DNA of 64,000 nucleotides from Haberlea rhodopensis (taxonomy: Eukaryota > Streptophyta > Magnoliopsida > Lamiales > Gesneriaceae), in contig CAJQUN010000003.1 in NCBI GenBank assembly GCA_907163345.1, positions 5,202,108-5,266,107 on the forward strand. The letters run 5' to 3'. This document shows, piece by piece, positions 59,840 to 64,000 of the stretch. The translations under genes and the position numbers were made by a program. The number at the start of each line of letters is the position of its first letter. Position 1 is the first letter of the stretch. Below the pieces are notes generated by a model. That model made no database searches and was not told where the DNA came from. It was given only the letters and a program-made list of their open reading frames with translations.

Positions 59840-60180
59840 TCAAGGCATTCATGAAGCTAATGACATCGAAAATTCTCCATAGTTTTCTGAGTATAAAAAT
59901 TAGAGTCTCCAAGATTTGTAATTGTTCAACTTTAGTAGCTTGGTAATATTTCTTTTCTTTTCTTTCTTTTGTAATCGTTTGTAATATTGTTCTGTTTAAA
60001 GTTTATGTGTTCTTGAGTCAAGCCTCATCTATATGAGCGGCTAAAACAAGTCCGTCTCCTCCCAAAAGGAGACGTTTTAATGTATTAAATTTTATAAGTA
60101 TTCCAGAATAAAAATAAGGCTGTTGCCAAGCTATCTCCCAGATTTCTTTAAATCTTTTTTATATCTTGAATATACCTTAC

Positions 60181-62456
60181 GCCCTAAGGTAGGAAACGAA
60201 TTAGGGCTGTGCTGTGCGATTTCTGAAGGAGTCGGATAACTGGCAGACTAACCTCGCCCGTGAGCTGAGGTTGGATGGTGAGGAGCTCTTCGTAAAACAG
60301 TCTGGAGGCAGTAAGTTTTCGACTGTTGGCTTTGCGACCCACCTCACCCGGTGCCGTTATAGTCAAAATGGTATATTTCAGTTTGTTAAAATTTTATTGT
60401 AATACGGAAGCATGATGTGCCTGTTATTTATTTTAAACATGATCTTCAAATCGGGTTTTCAATTATAATTAGACGAAGTTATATAAACTGTGAGTCATTT
60501 GCAAAAGTATGCTCTCATCCCGAGATTACAGAAACAGAAGGATCTCATGTTCATATGATGCTACGGCTTGGTAAATATTAGGATGAAAACGATTATGAAT
60601 AATATATAGAGGCATATGTTGTTCTTTAAACATTTTATAGGGGTTAAGAATGCAATTTTATTAAAGATTGGTTAGACCGCGTGGACCACTTGGACCACAT
60701 GGGGTTATTATTGTCATTTCAACCAAGAAGGGACCTAGATCAACTAATGTTTTTTCGCTGGACTAAAATAGATTAAGTTTCATGAAAGAGTACCGGCCCG
60801 TAATTTTCCCTATTATAAATTGTCTTGTTGAGCTTTTTGTGAGTTGACGGATCTAAATTTGTTTTTTCTTCTTCAATTTTTCCTATAAGGAAAATTTTAT
60901 TGATAAAGAATTGATTACGAAAAGTACTCAATTTAAACGTCCAGGATACTAAAACCCTAGAACACACTTGCCCGTTACATAAATTCGCTCAAAATATATA
61001 AAGGACCCATTTACCAATAATTTAGACCACAAGAGCTAGGAAAAGAAATAATTCAAGTCACGTTATAATCTATTTTAATTTCATCCACGAACTTTTCTTC
61101 ATTGGCTACACAATCTTTAAAGATGACATTGTTCCTCGTCTTCTATAAGCACCACATTATGCATAAGCACAAAGTTGTCCAGAACTTACAGTTATCCTTA
61201 GATGGTTAAGGCATTGGTGGAGAATAATATGTGGGGAATTTGTCCCTCCAAATTTACCACCTATGATCCTCACCTTTTTACAGGAAAAATAAAAACTCCC
61301 AAATCAGGAGAAAAATCATCTAGACCAAAGAAGAAAATACACTATATGGAAAATTATTATAACAACATAATTTTTCTTCTCACCTCATGCATACCCACAA
61401 AGTTTTCTCACTAGCCACACTTTACAACTAACATTTCTCCCCTTAACAAGAAACACATAATAAAATCTTTTCTGATGTGGAAGCTTAGTCAAAGCCGATA
61501 TCATTGACTATACTAAGAATTTTACTAGATTCCACAACAAGAGAGGAATTTATCTAATCTAATAATTTAAAGCCAAAAGTTGCTAAAGAAGTTATTGAAT
61601 GTCACACTTATGGAGTATCAACCATCTTCTTCAAACTTCCGTCTCCTACAATCATCAACGTCTTCGCTAGGAGAAAACTTGTTAAGACAGGAGATAACCC
61701 GAGATAATAACCATTCCTCCCAAACGAATAAATTTCTCCTCCATCTCCACTCCAATACCCATTCACCGTGCTCCAATACCCCATATTTGCTATTGAACTC
61801 TCTTTCTCGTGATAAATTGAATAACATTAAGAAATGAGTTGCAAGTGGTTCATTAGCCACCCATATTTCCCGCCAAAGGAAGTGTTGCTTCCATTTTTGG
61901 TTTTCTTTTCAATTCAATTTGTATACCATTTTGATCAGTCTACCTTATCCGCTTTCTCAATCGCGATTTCTTCGATTTTTTCTTCTTCATTTGATGAGAT
62001 AAAGATTACAATTCCACCTTGCTCTTGACAAGTTTTCGAGGGTTTGTTGAAAACGCTGGAAAGTAATGAATTCAGGGGGCGGAACTTCTATATGGGCAAA
62101 GCTGTATATTGATCCAGCATTAAATTTTGGGGAAATTACATGGAAGTCCACTTTGGTGACACAAAATCTACTTAAGTCTTGAGAAAAAATCTTAGTGCAT
62201 AAAAAGCCAAATTGGAAACAATTTTGTTGAAATAGGTCCACTTTTCAAATTTTCAAATCAATTGGGTGTTTTATGATGACTCTTTTACCCCACAATAGTT
62301 TGATATATTGCATTCTATCCTTTAGGCTTTTGTTTAAATTACAAAGAAGTCCATATATAATATTTAATTATCTTTTATATCCTTATATTTATAAAAAGCA
62401 ATATTTAACATCGTCTTTTCACAAGTCCCCGTTATTTGCGATCCTTGGCACAAAAA
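60181..62456. other. Intergenic DNA between promoter-like block and primer site
   Basis: About 2.3 kb with no recognised gene. A pararetrovirus leader is normally only several hundred bases, so this stretch is probably an insertion or the junction of separate fragments. Frames at 61580-61837 and 61834-62028 have no family resemblance. Confidence 0.35.
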
Positions 62457-62469
62457 TGGTATCAGAGCC
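62457..62469 (+). other. tRNA-Met primer-binding site
   Basis: TGGTATCAGAGCC matches the initiator tRNA-Met 3' end, used by both LTR retroelements and plant pararetroviruses. No LTR-like repeat of the preceding sequence is seen downstream within the window. Confidence 0.7.
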
Positions 62470-62549
62470 TAGGTTTATTCTGTAAATACTATGGTAATAT
62501 CTTGAATATTAATTTGTAACATATACGGAGGAGACGATTCAAGAAATTC

Positions 62550-62861
62550 ATGGACCCGAACGAATGTTCGAAGTGTCATGCTTATAGGTGGCAATTCCAG
62601 AAATTGGAAAAACTAAATCAAAAGCATATGGCAGAAGCTCAACGTTTCAGCCATAAGTGGAAACTTTTACGAGGAACAGGTGTATTAGACACACCCGGTA
62701 TAAACCATTACAAGAAACTCGAAAGGATGTCGAAGAAGCTCCATCAAGTGAACCTCAAACTACAGTTCGAGTTAGCAGAACTTCAGGACGACGATCATCC
62801 TGAACATGAAGATGTGGTTCCAGCCACCAATGATCCAACATGGTCTGGACCAGATGATTAG
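62550..62861 (+). CDS. Small ORF after the primer site (103 residues)
   Basis: ATG at 62550, 81 bases after the primer site. The product has an N-terminal Cys-X2-Cys (MDPNECSKCHAYRW), a helical Lys/Leu-rich middle, and an acidic end. Its stop (62859-62861) overlaps an ATG of the next ORF in an ATGATTAG arrangement, the compact spacing seen in badnavirus-like genomes. Function not recognised. Confidence 0.45.
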   Translation: MDPNECSKCHAYRWQFQKLEKLNQKHMAEAQRFSHKWKLLRGTGVLDTPGINHYKKLERMSKKLHQVNLKLQFELAELQDDDHPEHEDVVPATNDPTWSGPDD

Positions 62862-63174
62862 GATGGGAGAACCAACCTTTCGAGAAATCGATCCAGATTC
62901 TTCTAAGATATCCCAAGATCTTAGAGAAATCCATAAGACAATGCAGCGTTATGGTTACCTTCAATACCATGTCCCTGCCCAGATCCATCAGATTCAGAGT
63001 CAGATGGAGATTATGATTAAACATCAGAATGAGATTCTTGAAAACCTTCAAGATGTTCAATCCCGAGTGAAGGAATTGGAGTCAAGGCCAAGTCCGACAG
63101 GAAGAAGGAACGGAGGATGGTTGCCACCATCTTACGGAACAGAACCCCTTTTACACCAAAAAGGGAAAGCATAG
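62854..63174 (+). CDS. Small coiled-coil ORF, virion-associated-protein-like
   Basis: I take the ATG at 62854, which overlaps the preceding stop; the same frame is open from 62806. The product has a predicted coiled coil (IHQIQSQMEIMIKHQNEI, then LENLQDVQSRVKELE) and a short basic, Pro-containing tail. A coiled coil with a basic tail is the plan of the small virion-associated protein of Caulimoviridae; sequence-level homology was not established. Confidence 0.4.
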   Translation: MIRMGEPTFREIDPDSSKISQDLREIHKTMQRYGYLQYHVPAQIHQIQSQMEIMIKHQNEILENLQDVQSRVKELESRPSPTGRRNGGWLPPSYGTEPLLHQKGKA

Positions 63175-63251
63175 GAGGTTCGAAGGCCTTTGACGAAGAC
63201 TGAAAAAATGATTGCAGCCCTACGAGGAGAACCATTACATCCCACAAAGTA

Positions 63252-64000
63252 ATGGAAAGAATCAACCTGGAAGATCTACATGATTTTGCTGATTCATTTG
63301 CGGGATTAAATCTCATGGACATCAAGACATGAGAGCTTGTACAAAGACCTCCACCACAAGAGAGTTTCGGGTCACATAACCCACCCGAAGGTGATCAAAG
63401 TATGCCACACAGGGAAGATTTCACCTCAGCAACTTTGGATCCCCCAGTTGGAACAAGGAACCGTTCCCGAAGGCCATATATTCATAAGACGCCCTACGGG
63501 AAATCGCAGCTAGATCCAATCCATCCATATGGACTTGTGCTCAACATGGATATTTTGGATTTCAAAAACAGAGAAATTCTTATTGATGAATGGGCTTCAG
63601 CAATGAGAATTGCAGCAGGAACACTTGACTTAAGCAAAGAAGGATTCATTTTACTTCTAAAAATGAGTCTGGATGGATCAGTCAAGATTGCCTGGGATCT
63701 AGGAGACCCAGGAACCAAAGAAGAAGTTTTAGCCGGAGAGTCCCTGAAAGAGATCGTGGACAAAATGGCGAGATTCTTCAAAATCTGTTTCATCGGAATA
63801 AGCTACTTCGAAGGAATGGAGGAAGGAAAGGCTAAGAAATACAAACAAGCTCTAATTAGCCTAGAACTACATGACATTTGCTATGTAGACGAATACATCA
63901 AACTCTTTACAGAGTATCGATGGAAGTCCAAGATAGCAGAAAATGATGCAGCAGAGCTGATCTTTGACAAAATTCAGAGCCCATGGGGAGAAATGCTTAT
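63252..64000 (+). pseudogene. Capsid-like ORF of an endogenous caulimovirid, interrupted, runs off window
   Basis: A frame from the ATG at 63252 meets a TGA at 63330-63332 (possibly a decayed CGA) and is then open to the right edge. The C-terminal visible part has a helical block ending DICYVDEYIKLFTEYRW and FDKIQSPWGEML. The pattern of an aromatic-rich helix followed by a short F-x-K-(I/L)-x-x-P motif resembles caulimovirid capsid domains. The diagnostic Cys-His box, protease and RT would lie beyond 64000, so a retrotransposon gag cannot be excluded. The ORF appears to lack an upstream movement-protein region. Confidence 0.45.

Overview
This is nuclear DNA of a eudicot plant. It carries split plant genes with GT-AG introns (a WRKY13-type transcription factor and a very large spatacsin homologue), and it is dense in plant-type retrotransposons, MITEs and a Mutator-like element. 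I cannot name the species. Host genes occupy about 26 kb; most of the rest is mobile-element DNA or AT-rich intergenic sequence.

Region 1-15.2 kb is a retrotransposon nest. A Sirevirus-like Ty1/copia element on the minus strand (1-7245, 3' end off the left edge) has its 5' LTR at 6069-7245, a tRNA-Met primer site, gag, a long intact pol, and an extra ORF between pol and the missing 3' LTR. It sits directly against the 3' part of a Ty3/gypsy element of the Tat clade on the plus strand (7246 to about 15182). That element has a broken RT/RNaseH/aRNH/integrase ORF, then about 1.5 kb of two related tandem repeats (55 bp and about 96 bp units sharing a core). It then has an intron-bearing antisense gene with its own TATA box, a polypurine tract and the 3' LTR.

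Region 15.2-28.3 kb is AT-rich intergenic DNA with small elements: a GATACG-rich inverted-repeat element, a Mutator-type MITE with a perfect 9-bp target duplication, and a complete TRIM of 336 bp. It also holds a three-exon WRKY gene on the minus strand (19021-21623).

Region 28.28-32.08 kb is a 3.8 kb Mutator-like element with TIRs of about 95 bp and a 9-bp target duplication. It holds a decayed transposase (minus) and the tail of a plant-mobile-domain type ORF (plus). It lies about 0.9 kb upstream of the next gene's start codon.

Region 33.0-56.1 kb is the spatacsin (SPG11-like) gene on the plus strand. I resolve 25 coding exons, all with consistent phase, giving 3207 residues. Its long introns contain a LINE remnant, a gypsy-type LTR, and a copia relic with an embedded fragment resembling nuclear poly(A) polymerase.

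Region 56.1-64 kb holds the 3' UTR, a (TA)39 microsatellite, a hAT-type MITE, and at the right edge sequence resembling an endogenous pararetrovirus (Caulimoviridae). That last part has an as-1/TATA promoter-like block, a tRNA-Met primer site, two small overlapping ORFs and the start of a capsid-like ORF with one in-frame stop.
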